DNA of 64,000 nucleotides from Ornithinimicrobium cryptoxanthini (GCF_023923205.1 NZ_CP099490.1:1364001-1428000), one strand, 5' to 3'. Counted from the first letter of the stretch, positions 44,288-53,618 are shown. Program-made: numbers and translations. Notes: generated from the letters alone by a model not told the origin.

Positions 44288-44698
44288 TCATGATGGTGAG
44301 GTGCTCGTTCCCTCCCCGCGCCCTCCGCCGAGCCCGAAGACCTGCTGCCGCACGCGCTCAGAGTCCTCGTCGTCCTGCCACACCACGCGATGCCTGGTGC
44401 CGCCGTGCGTGAAGTCGCCGCCGGTCCAGTCGTCCACGGCCCGATCCAGGTCGTCCCCGGAGATCAGCCAGTCGGTGACAGCACCATCATGCAGGAGGTA
44501 GGCGTGCACGACCTCCTGCGGGCCGGTCCACCTGGACCACCACAGATGTCCTGAGACCCGCGACCAGGACTGCTCGACGCACAGGAAGAGGTCGGCGACC
44601 TTCTCACCCTGGTGATCGAGGAGCACCCCCGCCCGCTCCCGGAAGGAGTCGAGGCGTCGGTCGCCGGGACTCTCGATGTCATCGGGCGACCACGGCAT
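44288..44698 (-). CDS. Hypothetical protein
   Basis: A 136-residue soluble acidic protein with no signal or membrane helix: MPWSPDDIESPGDRRLDSFR start, then VADLFLCVEQSWSRVSGHLW, HAYLLHDGAVTDWLISGDDL and a Gly-rich tail. Trp content is high and codon use is normal for the genome, so it is probably real. It follows the proline-rich membrane protein gene on the same strand after about 105 bases. No family is recognised. Confidence 0.55.
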   Translation of the reverse strand: MPWSPDDIESPGDRRLDSFRERAGVLLDHQGEKVADLFLCVEQSWSRVSGHLWWSRWTGPQEVVHAYLLHDGAVTDWLISGDDLDRAVDDWTGGDFTHGGTRHRVVWQDDEDSERVRQQVFGLGGGRGEGTSTSPS

Positions 44699-44803
44699 GA
44701 GGCCGACTATGCCACCTGGGGTGCTCCAGGATCGAGCGGGTGGCAGGCGATCGCCAAAGGCCGGGCGGCGGAGCTGGTCGGCTGACCTCTGCCTCCCTGG
44801 CGC

Positions 44804-45481
44804 TCAGACTCTGGCGCCGCCGGAGGAGTCGGTGTAGTCGCGGTTCTTGGGCAGCCGCAGCACCAGCAGCACCACGCCTACGACAGACACGACCAGGCCC
44901 ACGGGGGTCCACCAGTCGGCGCGCAGGACGCGGAAGACCTCGCTGAGGATGAGGATCAGCGGACCTCCGAGGAGGCCGGCGACGATGGACCACAGGTGCA
45001 GGTCACCGGCGGGCAGGGACGGGGTCGGCGGGATGAAGTGCTCCTCCTCGTCCGACTCGTCCCAGCCGCGCCAGGCCTCCTGCGGCGGACCGCTCCCGAG
45101 GTCGTCGTCCGGTGGACCGGGTGGCGGCGGCGTGGCACCACGCGGCGGGTCCGCCGGGGGTGGGGCGGCACCACGGGGTGCGTCCGGTGGTGGGGTGAAG
45201 TTCCTCAGCGGCGGGTTGACATCCGGTCGGAGTGGGTTGGCTCCCGGTGGGGTGACACCCCGACGGGAGGGCGGCCAGGGGTTCGGGTCGTCGAAGCCCT
45301 CGAGCGGACGGTTCTCCTGGCGCTCCTGGTGGCGGCGCTGCAGCTGCGCCCGGCGGATGGCCTCGCGGCGTCGTGCGACCGACTCGGCCTGCTCGGCCCG
45401 CAGGCCGGACACGATCTCCTCGAAGCGGGCGTCGATGTCATCCTCGGGTCGCTCGCCGCGCCCGGATCCCTCAGGTGCCAT
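44804..45481 (-). CDS. Proline-rich protein with two C-terminal transmembrane helices
   Basis: A 225-residue protein. The N-terminal helix DIDARFEEIVSGLRAEQAES and an Arg/Gln-rich coiled segment lead into a long Pro/Gly-rich linker with repeated PPP runs, then two membrane helices near residues 165-185 and 195-215 and a short tail. Only the first and last parts look conserved. ATG 45481 overlaps the upstream hydrolase by 11 bp. Function unknown; the layout suggests a membrane protein with a cytoplasmic flexible arm. Confidence 0.68.
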   Translation of the reverse strand: MAPEGSGRGERPEDDIDARFEEIVSGLRAEQAESVARRREAIRRAQLQRRHQERQENRPLEGFDDPNPWPPSRRGVTPPGANPLRPDVNPPLRNFTPPPDAPRGAAPPPADPPRGATPPPPGPPDDDLGSGPPQEAWRGWDESDEEEHFIPPTPSLPAGDLHLWSIVAGLLGGPLILILSEVFRVLRADWWTPVGLVVSVVGVVLLVLRLPKNRDYTDSSGGARV

Positions 45482-46241
45482 GACCACTCACCCTGTTCAC
45501 GAACTCCAGTGTGCCCTCGATCAGCTGCTCGGCGTCATGGTCCAGCGGCGCCACGTGTGCCGACTCCTCGAGCCAGGTGACCGTGACGTCGTCGCTGCCG
45601 ACCTCGGCGAGGAACACGTCACAGGAGACCGCGGGCACCACACTGTCGTGCCGGGACCGCACCAGCATGACGGGCTGACGGATCTCGGGCAGCTCCCGCA
45701 CCAGCCGCGGCCACTGCTCGACGAAGGAGTCGAACGCCTTCAACGGCGTCAGCGCGTAGGCCATCTCACGAGGCGGACCCTCCCGCCGGATGTCGTCCCC
45801 GATGCCCTGGATCGCCGGCACGACATGCTTGACCAGCGGGATCACCTTCAAGCGCCAGTCGTCGGCGGCGAAGGCCGGGTTGACCAGCACCAGGCCGTCG
45901 ATCAGCTCGGGGCGCCTGGCTGCGACGTCGGTGACCAGCGACGCGCCCATGCTCACCCCGAAGGCGACCACCGTGCGGTGGCTGGCACGCAGCTCCTCCA
46001 GGGCGGCAACCACGGCGGCCAGCCAGTCGGCATACCTTGTGCGGGACATCTCCTGCCAGGTCGTGCCGTGCCCCGGGAGCAGGGGAGCTGACACGGCATA
46101 CCCCTGCTCGGCGATCCGATCCGCGACCGGCCGCACCATCTGGGGCGAGGAGGTCATGCCGTGCATCACCAGCACCGCGGTGTCGGCCCGCTGGCCCGAC
46201 CCGGGCGAGTGGAACGGCTCGGCGCCCTCAAGAATCTGCAC
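45471..46241 (-). CDS. Alpha/beta hydrolase (carboxylesterase/monoacylglycerol-lipase-like)
   Basis: A 256-residue cytoplasmic hydrolase. Catalytic triad candidates are the serine of AFGVSMGASLV, the aspartate of VRSRHDSVVP and the histidine of EESAHVAPLDHD; HGMTSSPQMVRP is the oxyanion loop. It resembles Est30-type carboxylesterases. It is divergent from the acyltransferase gene, a common pairing in actinobacteria. GTG 46241 has CAAGAT 6 bases upstream, a weak leaderless signal. Confidence 0.88.
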   Translation of the reverse strand: MQILEGAEPFHSPGSGQRADTAVLVMHGMTSSPQMVRPVADRIAEQGYAVSAPLLPGHGTTWQEMSRTRYADWLAAVVAALEELRASHRTVVAFGVSMGASLVTDVAARRPELIDGLVLVNPAFAADDWRLKVIPLVKHVVPAIQGIGDDIRREGPPREMAYALTPLKAFDSFVEQWPRLVRELPEIRQPVMLVRSRHDSVVPAVSCDVFLAEVGSDDVTVTWLEESAHVAPLDHDAEQLIEGTLEFVNRVSGHGT

Positions 46242-46302
46242 ACCTCGATCTTGTCATGACAGACTGCGGAAGCGGTGCGCCGTGTCCGCCGGGGATGCCC
46301 CC

Positions 46303-46308
46303 TAATAT
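46303..46308 (+). promoter_or_regulatory. -10 element TAATAT for the acyltransferase gene
   Basis: TAATAT is close to the consensus and would start transcription near 46315, giving a 20-base leader with GGAGGT before GTG 46335. Confidence 0.6.
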
Positions 46309-46334
46309 GTCCTGAACCGGTGATGGAGGTCCTG

Positions 46335-47384
46335 GTGCTCTATTGGTTGATGAAGAACGTCCTGATCGGCCCGGTGGTCCGGACCCTGTTCAAGCCCTGG
46401 GTCGAGGGCGAGGAGCACGTGCCCGAGCACGGAGGCGCGATCTTCGCCAGCAACCACCTGAGCTTCTCCGACTCGGTCTTCCTGCCGCTCGTCGTGGACC
46501 GGCGGATGACCTTCCCGGCCAAGATGGAGTACTTCACCGGCACCGGGATCAAAGGGTGGCTGACCAAGACGTTCTTCAAGGGCATGGGCCAGATCCCGAT
46601 CGACCGCTCCGGTGGAGAGGCCAGTATGGCGGCGCTCAACTCCGGCCTGCGGGTGCTGGACCGCGGCGAGCTGTTCGGCATCTACCCCGAGGGCACGCGC
46701 AGCCCGGACGGCAAGCTCTACAAGGGCAAGACCGGCGTCGCGCGGATGGCGCTGGAGGCCAAGGTGCCGGTCGTGCCCGTCGCGATGATCAACACCGACA
46801 AGGCGCAGCCGACCGGTCAGGTCATCCCCAACGTCAAGCGGGGTCAGGTTGGCATCCGGTTCGGCAAGCCGCTGGACTTCTCACGCTATGAGGGCATGGA
46901 GGAGGACCGCACGGTCCTGCGCTCGATCACCGACGAGATCATGTATGAGCTGATGCAGCTCTCCGGCCAGGAGTATGTCGACGACTATGCCGCGTCGGTC
47001 AAGGAGCGGATCGCGGCGCGGGCCAAGGCCGCGGTCGAGGGAGCTCGCGTGGCGGTCGACAAGGCCGTCGACCAGACCAGGGTGCAGGTCGGGCAGGTCC
47101 GCCGCCAGGTCGACGAGCGGGTCGAGACGGCCCGCACGCAGATCGAGGAAGGCGTGCAGTCCGTGCGCAGCCAGGTCGAGTCCGTCGGTGAGCAGATCAA
47201 GGCGCGCGGTGAGGCGAAGGCGGCTGCGGAGCAGGACGACGCCAACGCGACCGACGAGAGCGTCACAGGCGAGAGCGTCACCGACGCGGCGACCGTGGAG
47301 GGGGAGCAGCAGGACCCCGGTGAGCACGCGGCATACGACACGACTGTCGAGCCGCTCGAAGGCGCGTCCGACGACCACCGGTGA
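46335..47384 (+). CDS. 1-acyl-sn-glycerol-3-phosphate acyltransferase (PlsC family)
   Basis: A 349-residue PlsC-type enzyme acylating lysophosphatidate or a related lipid. NHLSFSDSVFLP is the catalytic HxxxxD block and IYPEGTRSPDG the EGTR block. After residue 215 a long amphipathic region with 11-residue periodicity (VDKAVDQTRVQVGQVRRQVD) resembles apolipoprotein repeats and likely lies on the membrane; the last 60 residues are acidic and disordered. GTG 46335 is favoured because GGAGGT lies 4 bases upstream and homologues (for example Rv2182c) begin with the same YW segment; ATG 46323 is an alternative. Confidence 0.88.
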   Translation: MLYWLMKNVLIGPVVRTLFKPWVEGEEHVPEHGGAIFASNHLSFSDSVFLPLVVDRRMTFPAKMEYFTGTGIKGWLTKTFFKGMGQIPIDRSGGEASMAALNSGLRVLDRGELFGIYPEGTRSPDGKLYKGKTGVARMALEAKVPVVPVAMINTDKAQPTGQVIPNVKRGQVGIRFGKPLDFSRYEGMEEDRTVLRSITDEIMYELMQLSGQEYVDDYAASVKERIAARAKAAVEGARVAVDKAVDQTRVQVGQVRRQVDERVETARTQIEEGVQSVRSQVESVGEQIKARGEAKAAAEQDDANATDESVTGESVTDAATVEGEQQDPGEHAAYDTTVEPLEGASDDHR

Positions 47385-47406
47385 GGTTCGGCGCCACTGA
47401 GGCTCC

Positions 47407-47412
47407 TACGAT
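47407..47412 (+). promoter_or_regulatory. -10 element TACGAT for leaderless DAHP synthase gene
   Basis: TACGAT, GTCCAG, then GTG 47419: 6-base spacing and no ribosome site. Confidence 0.65.
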
Positions 47413-47418
47413 GTCCAG

Positions 47419-48780
47419 GTGACCACGGACGTGACCGGACCGCCCCCCACCGGGCACCATCTCGAGTGGGGCGACCTGCCCGCCAAGCAGCAACCCACCT
47501 GGGGTGACGCCGACGCGCTGGAGCGAGCCGTCACCACGCTGCGCGGCTTCCCGCCCCTGGTCTTCGCCGGTGAGTGCGACCAGCTGACCGCCAAGCTCGC
47601 GGCGGTGGCGCGGGGCGAGGCGTTCCTGCTCCAGGGCGGTGACTGCGCCGAGACCCTGGACGGCGTCACGGGCCCCAACATCCGCGAGCGCATCAAGACG
47701 ATCCTGCAGATGGCGGTCGTGCTGACGTATGGCGCGGGCATGCCGGTCGTCAAGGTCGGCCGGCTCGCGGGTCAGTTCGCCAAGCCCCGCTCGGCCGACA
47801 CCGAGACGCGCGACGGGGTGACGCTGCCCGCCTATCGCGGCGACATGGTCAACGGCTTCGAGTTCAGCGCGGAGTCGCGGGCGCACGACCCGTCGCGGAT
47901 GGTCAGCGTCTATCACGCGAGCTCGTCGACGCTGAACCTCGTGCGCGCGTTCACCAGCGGTGGCTATGCCGACCTGCGCAGCGTGCACACCTGGAACAAG
48001 GGCTTCGTGGCCGGGCCCGCGCAGGCGCGCTACGAGAAGATGGCCTCCGAGATCGACCGGGCCGTGCGCTTCCTGGAGGCCTCGGGGGTGGCCGACGCCG
48101 AGGAGCTGCGCCGCGTCGAGTTCTATTCGAGCCACGAGGCGTTGGTGCTCGACTATGAGCGCGCCATGGTGCGCCGCGACTCGCGGACCGGGTTGCCCTA
48201 CAACACCTCTGGCCACTTCATCTGGGCCGGCGAGCGCACCCGTGACCTGGACGGGGCGCACATCGACTTCCTGTCCAAGGTGCACAACCCGATCGGCGTC
48301 AAGCTCGGCCCGACCGCGACGCGCGACGACGTGCTCGGGCTGCTCGACAGGCTCGACCCCGAGCGCACGCCCGGGCGGCTGACGTTCATCACCCGCATGG
48401 GTGCCGACAGGATCCGCGACCTGCTGCCCCCGCTGCTGGAAAGCGTCGGCGAGGAGGCGGGCAAGGTGGCCTGGGTCTGTGACCCCATGCACGGCAACAC
48501 GTTCTCCTCGCCGAGCGGGCACAAGACGCGCCGCTTCGAAGACGTCATCGACGAGGTTGCCGGCTTCTTCGAGGTGCACCGGGCGGCTGAGACCTGGGCC
48601 GGGGGCATCCACGTCGAGCTGACCGGGAACGACGTCACCGAGTGCGTCGGCGGCTCCGGTGCGCTGGACGTGCAGGACCTCGGGCTGCGCTATGAGACGT
48701 TGTGCGACCCCAGGCTGAACCACCAGCAGAGTCTGGAGATGGCCTTCCAGGTCGCGGCGATGCTCGAGGCCGGGCGTTGA
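47419..48780 (+). CDS. aroG: Class II 3-deoxy-7-phosphoheptulonate synthase
   Basis: A 453-residue plant-type (class II) DAHP synthase, the first enzyme of the shikimate pathway joining PEP and erythrose-4-phosphate. Conserved blocks are LPAKQQPTW, LLQGGDCAET (metal Cys), RLAGQFAKPRS, SSHEALVLDYE, WAGERTRDLDGAHI and CDPMHGNT. In M. tuberculosis (Rv2178c) this enzyme complexes with chorismate mutase; the gene lies in the same neighbourhood. Confidence 0.95.
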   Translation: MTTDVTGPPPTGHHLEWGDLPAKQQPTWGDADALERAVTTLRGFPPLVFAGECDQLTAKLAAVARGEAFLLQGGDCAETLDGVTGPNIRERIKTILQMAVVLTYGAGMPVVKVGRLAGQFAKPRSADTETRDGVTLPAYRGDMVNGFEFSAESRAHDPSRMVSVYHASSSTLNLVRAFTSGGYADLRSVHTWNKGFVAGPAQARYEKMASEIDRAVRFLEASGVADAEELRRVEFYSSHEALVLDYERAMVRRDSRTGLPYNTSGHFIWAGERTRDLDGAHIDFLSKVHNPIGVKLGPTATRDDVLGLLDRLDPERTPGRLTFITRMGADRIRDLLPPLLESVGEEAGKVAWVCDPMHGNTFSSPSGHKTRRFEDVIDEVAGFFEVHRAAETWAGGIHVELTGNDVTECVGGSGALDVQDLGLRYETLCDPRLNHQQSLEMAFQVAAMLEAGR

Positions 48781-48781
48781 C

Positions 48782-49888
48782 ATGAGTGGGTCGACTGGGC
48801 ATCCCTCAGCGGGGCGGCAGACCGCGGGTGGGCAGACCACGGGGCAGAGCACGGCAGACCTGCGCTCGGACACGCTGACCCGCCCGACCGACGCCATGCG
48901 CGAGGCGATGGCGTGGGCACCGGTGGGCGACGACGTCTATGGCGAGGACCCGACCATCCTGGCCCTGCAGAGTCAGGTCGCCGAGCTGCTCGGCCACGAG
49001 GACGCGCTGTTCACCCCGAGCGGGTCGATGGCCAACCAGCTGGGTGTGCGGCTGCACGTCGCGCCAGGTCAGGAGCTGATTGCCGACGACCTGGCTCACG
49101 TGCTGCGCGCCGAGATGGGTGCTGCGGCCGTGCTGAGCGGCATCTCCGCCCGCAGCTGGCACGCGAACGCCGGCCTGCTGGACGTCGACGCGGCCATGGC
49201 GCTCGCGGTGACCGACGGTGGTGCATATCAGGTCGGCACCTCATGCGTCGTCGTCGAGAACACCCACAACTTCGGAGGCGGCACCGTCCAGCCGCTCGAG
49301 GCCATGCGGGAGCTGCACCGGCGTGCGCACGAGCGTGGCATGGCTGTGCACCTGGATGGCGCACGGCTCTGGAACGCCCACGTCGCCACCGGCGTCCCGT
49401 TGGCGGACTATGCCGCCTGCGCCGACACCGTCTCGGTGTGCCTCAGCAAGGGGCTGGGTGCCCCGGTCGGGTCTCTGCTGGTGGGCTCGCGGGCCCACAT
49501 GGAGCAGGCGCGGGTCTGGCGCAAGCGCTTCGGCGGCGGCATGCGTCAGGCGGGGATCCTCGCGGCCGCGGGCCAGTTCGCGCTGGAGCACCAGCTGGAG
49601 CGGCTGGCCGACGACCACGAGCGGTGCCAGCGGGTCGCCCGCGCGGTCGCGGCCACTCGCGGCGACGCCGTCGACCCGGCGGCCGTGCACACCAACATCC
49701 TGGTCCTGCATGTCGCCCCGGCCGGGTGGAGCGCGAGCGACTTCATCGCCGCAACCGGCGAGCGTGGAGTGCTGGGCTATGCGATGGGCCCTGAGCACGT
49801 GCGCTTCGTCTGGCACCTAGATGTCGACGATGCCCAGACCGACCACGCCGCCGCAGTGCTGACCGACCTGGTGTCGCAGCAGGCCTGA
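48782..49888 (+). CDS. Low-specificity L-threonine aldolase (beta-eliminating lyase fold)
   Basis: A 368-residue PLP enzyme. The opening DLRSDTLTRPTDAMREAM, DVYGEDPTILALQ and the PLP lysine in CLSKGLGAPVGSLL are diagnostic. It splits L-threonine or allo-threonine to glycine and acetaldehyde. A Gly/Thr-rich leader of about 25 residues precedes the fold. It starts 1 base after the aroG stop, so both share an mRNA. Confidence 0.92.
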   Translation: MSGSTGHPSAGRQTAGGQTTGQSTADLRSDTLTRPTDAMREAMAWAPVGDDVYGEDPTILALQSQVAELLGHEDALFTPSGSMANQLGVRLHVAPGQELIADDLAHVLRAEMGAAAVLSGISARSWHANAGLLDVDAAMALAVTDGGAYQVGTSCVVVENTHNFGGGTVQPLEAMRELHRRAHERGMAVHLDGARLWNAHVATGVPLADYAACADTVSVCLSKGLGAPVGSLLVGSRAHMEQARVWRKRFGGGMRQAGILAAAGQFALEHQLERLADDHERCQRVARAVAATRGDAVDPAAVHTNILVLHVAPAGWSASDFIAATGERGVLGYAMGPEHVRFVWHLDVDDAQTDHAAAVLTDLVSQQA

Positions 49889-49913
49889 ACCGCGTGGGGC
49901 GCGGCGGCGGGCC

Positions 49914-50057
49914 GGTTTGGACCGCTGTTTTGTCGGCCATGGCAAGCACATGGGAGGTCGAAACGGCGTGTGCGGGGGGCGGGCGGGTTTGGACCGCTGT
50001 TTTGTCGGCCATGGCAAGCACATGGGAGGTCGAAACGGCGTGCGCGGGGGGCGGGGA
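49914..50057. repeat. 72-bp direct repeat, 2 copies
   Basis: Two nearly identical copies with a period of exactly 72 bases (ggtttggaccgctgttttgt, ggccatggcaagcacatggg, aggtcgaaacggcgtg) lie between the threonine aldolase stop and the kinase stop. Open frames across it on both strands repeat a 24-residue peptide. There is no sign of transposase or inverted ends. Confidence 0.85.
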
Positions 50058-50074
50058 GACGCTCACGACAACGC

Positions 50075-52009
50075 TCAGAGCACAGTCAGGACGATCTCGG
50101 TGCCCTTCGGCCTCATCTCGCCGGCGTCGACGCTCTGGAAGCGCACGGTCGAGAAGTAGCCCCCGGCCAGGTCCTCACGCTCGACCACGAAGCCCGCGTC
50201 CGTCAGCAGCTTCTCCGCCTCGTCCCACTGCTTGCCGATCACGCCGGGCACCTCGAACAGTTCTGGGCCCTTGGACACCGTCAGCGTCACAGTGTCGCCG
50301 CGGAAGCCGGTGCCGGAGGCCGGTGACTGCGCCACGACGGCTCCGTCGGCCACCGAGTCGCTGAAGACACGCTCCTCCTCGACCACCACGGTGAAGCCGG
50401 CATCGGTCAGTGCCTGCTCGGCGTCAGCCTGCGGCTGGTCCACGACGTTGGTGATCTCGATGGGCTGACGGCCCTGGCTGATGGTCACCGTGACCTCGGT
50501 GTCGGGCTTGAGCGACTGCCCCTCCGCAGGTTCGACGGAGATGATCTGCCCCTCGGGGATCGCCTCGTCGTGCACCAGGACCGGTTCTGCCAGAGTCAAA
50601 TTGGCGTCCTCGATCATGGGCGTCGCCTGCTCGAGCGTCTTGCCGACAACGGGCGGCACGGCATACCTCTCCGGACCCTGGGAGACCGTGAGCGTCACGT
50701 CGGTGCCGTGGCGGACCGAGACGCCGGGGTCGTGCGAGGCAGCCATCACCGTGTCGGGCGTGACCGTCTCGGAGAACTCCAGCTCGACGACGGGGTCGAG
50801 CTCCTCGGCGTCCAGCGCCGCCCGCGCATCAGCCTCGGTCAGGCCGACCAGGACCGGCACGGGGGAGTGGATGCCGGGACCCTCGGTGAAATACCACGCC
50901 GCGCCGGCGCCAGTGCCACCGATCAGGACCAGGAGTATGCCGAGGAGCCAGCCCGCGGCCTTCATGCGCCGGCGGGGGCGCCGGGGGGCCGGAGCCGGCT
51001 GACGCGTCTTGCGCGGCTTGTTGCCGCTGGTCCGAGCGTAGTGCTGAGGTGTCTGGCGGGCGACGGCCATGGTGTCGGTCGTCCGCAGCGGCCTGGTGTG
51101 GTCGAAGCCCTGGGTCAGGTCGGGGTCCACCGGCTGGCCGGGCAGGGCGTCGAGCTCGGTGTCGGAGAGCTGGCGCACCGAGTGACGCAGCTCCTTGAGC
51201 GCGGCGCCGGCGTCGGTGGGGCGGCGCTCGGGGTCCTTGGCGCAGGCCCACTGGATGAAGGCCTCGATCTCGGCGGGCACCGTGGCCACCGTCTCCGCGG
51301 CCCGCGGGACCTCGCCGTGCACGTGGGAGTAGGCCACCTGCACGGGGCTGTCGCCCGGGAAGGCCTTCACGCCGGTCAGCAGCTCATAGAAGAGCAGCCC
51401 GGCGGAGTAGATGTCGCTGCGCTCGTCGGTGCGGCCGCGCTCGACCTGCTCCGGGGCGAGATAGGCGGCGGTGCCCCACACGAGCTCGCTGCTGTGGCTG
51501 GAGGTCGCGGCGGTGACCGCACGGGCCAGGCCGAAGTCGGCGACCTTGACCATGCCGTCGCTGCGGATCAGGACGTTCTCGGGCTTGACATCACGGTGTG
51601 CCAGACCAGCCTCGTGCGCGGCCGCAAGCGCCTGCAGCACCGGGTCGAGATAGCTGACGGCGTCGCGGACGCTGTGCGCGCCGTGCTCGGTGATCACCTC
51701 ACGCAGCGTGCGTCCCTCCACGAGCTCCATGGCCAGGAAGACGAGATCGTCGTCCTCGCCCTGGTCGAAGACCGAGACGACGTGCGGGTGGGACAGCCGG
51801 GCTGCGGTGCGGGCCTCCTGCCGGAAGCGGGTGACGAACTCGTCGTCGCCAGCGAGGTGGGCGTGCATCACCTTCAGCGCGACTCGTCGGTCGAGGCGCA
51901 GGTCGGTGGCGCTGTAGACCGCCGCCATGCCGCCCTTGGCGAGCAGGGACTCCACGCGGTATCGACCGTCCAGGACACGGTCGATCACGGCAGAGGTAGC
52001 GGTGCTCAC
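50075..52009 (-). CDS. Stk1-type Ser/Thr protein kinase with four PASTA domains
   Basis: A 644-residue membrane kinase. The kinase domain covers about residues 16-275: ATP-binding Lys46 (VALKVM), catalytic HRDVKPENV near 139 and DFGLARA near 157. A juxtamembrane basic stretch and one transmembrane helix near 352-373 follow, then four PASTA domains to the C-terminus that bind peptidoglycan fragments. It lies one gene away from the Rv2175c homologue, the position of pknL in mycobacteria, but mycobacterial PknL lacks PASTA domains. GTG 52009 has TATCCT 6 bases upstream. Confidence 0.93.
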   Translation of the reverse strand: MSTATSAVIDRVLDGRYRVESLLAKGGMAAVYSATDLRLDRRVALKVMHAHLAGDDEFVTRFRQEARTAARLSHPHVVSVFDQGEDDDLVFLAMELVEGRTLREVITEHGAHSVRDAVSYLDPVLQALAAAHEAGLAHRDVKPENVLIRSDGMVKVADFGLARAVTAATSSHSSELVWGTAAYLAPEQVERGRTDERSDIYSAGLLFYELLTGVKAFPGDSPVQVAYSHVHGEVPRAAETVATVPAEIEAFIQWACAKDPERRPTDAGAALKELRHSVRQLSDTELDALPGQPVDPDLTQGFDHTRPLRTTDTMAVARQTPQHYARTSGNKPRKTRQPAPAPRRPRRRMKAAGWLLGILLVLIGGTGAGAAWYFTEGPGIHSPVPVLVGLTEADARAALDAEELDPVVELEFSETVTPDTVMAASHDPGVSVRHGTDVTLTVSQGPERYAVPPVVGKTLEQATPMIEDANLTLAEPVLVHDEAIPEGQIISVEPAEGQSLKPDTEVTVTISQGRQPIEITNVVDQPQADAEQALTDAGFTVVVEEERVFSDSVADGAVVAQSPASGTGFRGDTVTLTVSKGPELFEVPGVIGKQWDEAEKLLTDAGFVVEREDLAGGYFSTVRFQSVDAGEMRPKGTEIVLTVL

Positions 52010-52015
52010 CCCTTC

Positions 52016-52021
52016 AGGATA
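52016..52021 (-). promoter_or_regulatory. -10 element TATCCT for leaderless kinase gene
   Basis: Minus-strand TATCCT, GAAGGG, then GTG 52009: 6-base spacing. Confidence 0.65.
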
Positions 52022-52058
52022 CGGAGCCTGGCCTGGGAATCGGTGGAGGTGGCCTGCC

Positions 52059-53486
52059 TCACATGCGATCGCGGTGGTGCTTGACCGTCTTCACATAGTT
52101 CTTGGTGTCGGCATACATGCCATGGGTCTGCACGCCGTACAGACCCTGGTAGTAGCCACCGATGGCCTGGTCCTCGTTGTCCGCCGAGCGCAGCAGGGCA
52201 CGCATGATCACGGTGCCGGCGGTGACGTTGTCCTGGGGGTCGAGCAGGTTGAGCTCGCGCCCGACCAGACCGGAGGCCCAGTCGCCGCTCGCGGGGATCA
52301 CCTGCATGACACCGATTGCGTTGGCGGGGGAGACAGAGCGGTGGTTCCAGCCGGACTCGGTGTAGCTCAGGCCGAGCATCAGGTCGGGGTCCACGCCGTG
52401 GCGCTTGGCCGTGTCGCGCACCATCTTGTTGACCTCGTCCCGGGTGGGGACGGGGACGCCGGACAGGTAGTCCCGGTTGGCGGCCGCCGACCCGGCGACC
52501 TCGTCGCTGTAGGTGTAGTGCAGGAACGAGTTGGGTGCGCCCTTCTTGGCTCCCTCACCATCTCGGTATGCCGAGGAGCGGCTGGCCGCGGCCGTGGCAC
52601 CTGGCAGGGTGATCTGCTGCCCCACCTGCAGGCCGCGGGCGTTGACACCCGGGTTGGCGTTCACCAGGGTGGTCAGGGAGATGCCGTTGGTCGCCGCGAT
52701 GCCGGAGAGGGTGTCGCCCGCACGCACCGTGACGGTGCCGCCCGAGTGCGTGCTGGCTGCGCTGCCGCTCTTGCCAGAGCCTGCTGAGGAGTCCTTGCTC
52801 GGGGTGTCGGCCTTGGCGCCGGGGATGCTCAGCTGCTGACCGGGATAGATCATCGCCGAGGGCAGGTTGTTGGCGCGGATGATGGCGGAGACGGACACGT
52901 TGTGCCGTGCGGAGATGTGCGACAGCGTGTCGCCGGGGCGCACCGTGACCTTGGCCGACGCCTTCGCCGGCGTGGACGTGCCCTTGCCTGTCGCCTTGAC
53001 CGGTGCTGCGTAGCCACTGGCCTTGCCTCCCGGGATGGTCAGCTGCTGGCCGGGGTGGATCATCGCCGAGGACAGGTTGTTGGCCCGCATGATCGAGCCG
53101 ACCGACACGTCGTGCGTGAGCGAGATCGCCGACAGGGTGTCGCCGGAGCGGACCGTGACCGACCCGGCGCCGCTCGCCTTGCCGCTACTCGCCTTGCTGC
53201 TGCCACGGGACGAGGCCTTGTCACTCTTGCCGCTGACCTTGCCCGGCACCTCGATGACCTGGCCAGGGTGGATGAAGCCCCTGATGCTGTTGTGCGTGGT
53301 GAGCGCCGAGACCGTGGTGCCGTGCTCGATGGCGAGGTCATAGAGGGTGTCGCCGGGTTGGACGCGGTAGTCGCTCCAGGCCTTCTTGGCTGTGGCCAGC
53401 GTGCCCACAGGCAGATGGTTGGACAGGTCGATGACGGGGATCTCGACGTGCAGTGCCGGGGGCAGGTCTGCGACGGGGCTCATCAT
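52059..53486 (-). CDS. LysM protein with C-terminal lytic transglycosylase domain
   Basis: A 475-residue protein with four LysM domains (openings YRVQPGDTLYDLAIEHG, VTVRSGDTLSAISLTHD, VTVRPGDTLSHISARHN and VTVRAGDTLSGIAATNG) spaced by Ser/Gly/Lys linkers, then a goose-lysozyme/SLT domain with catalytic Glu in GLSYTESGWNHRS. It should bind and cut peptidoglycan. No N-terminal signal peptide is visible: the first 40 residues (MMSPVADLPPALHVEIPVID) lack a basic-hydrophobic pattern. ATG 53486 or 53483 is preceded by GAAAGG. It lies divergent from the Rv2175c homologue. Confidence 0.85.
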   Translation of the reverse strand: MMSPVADLPPALHVEIPVIDLSNHLPVGTLATAKKAWSDYRVQPGDTLYDLAIEHGTTVSALTTHNSIRGFIHPGQVIEVPGKVSGKSDKASSRGSSKASSGKASGAGSVTVRSGDTLSAISLTHDVSVGSIMRANNLSSAMIHPGQQLTIPGGKASGYAAPVKATGKGTSTPAKASAKVTVRPGDTLSHISARHNVSVSAIIRANNLPSAMIYPGQQLSIPGAKADTPSKDSSAGSGKSGSAASTHSGGTVTVRAGDTLSGIAATNGISLTTLVNANPGVNARGLQVGQQITLPGATAAASRSSAYRDGEGAKKGAPNSFLHYTYSDEVAGSAAANRDYLSGVPVPTRDEVNKMVRDTAKRHGVDPDLMLGLSYTESGWNHRSVSPANAIGVMQVIPASGDWASGLVGRELNLLDPQDNVTAGTVIMRALLRSADNEDQAIGGYYQGLYGVQTHGMYADTKNYVKTVKHHRDRM

Positions 53487-53618
53487 GCGCCTTTCGCGGG
53501 GCAGGGCGGAGTGACTCGTGGTGAACGTGCGTTCTGTGTGACGCACGTGAAAAGTACCTGAGTTTTGCCAATTGCGCCAGATTCACAGCGTGTCGCTTCT
53601 TGTGGCAGACTTGAATAT

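Noticed and set aside
49743..50066. Minus-strand frame with two 24-residue repeats
   Set aside because: It overlaps the end of the threonine aldolase gene and is created by the 72-bp duplication; no start signal.
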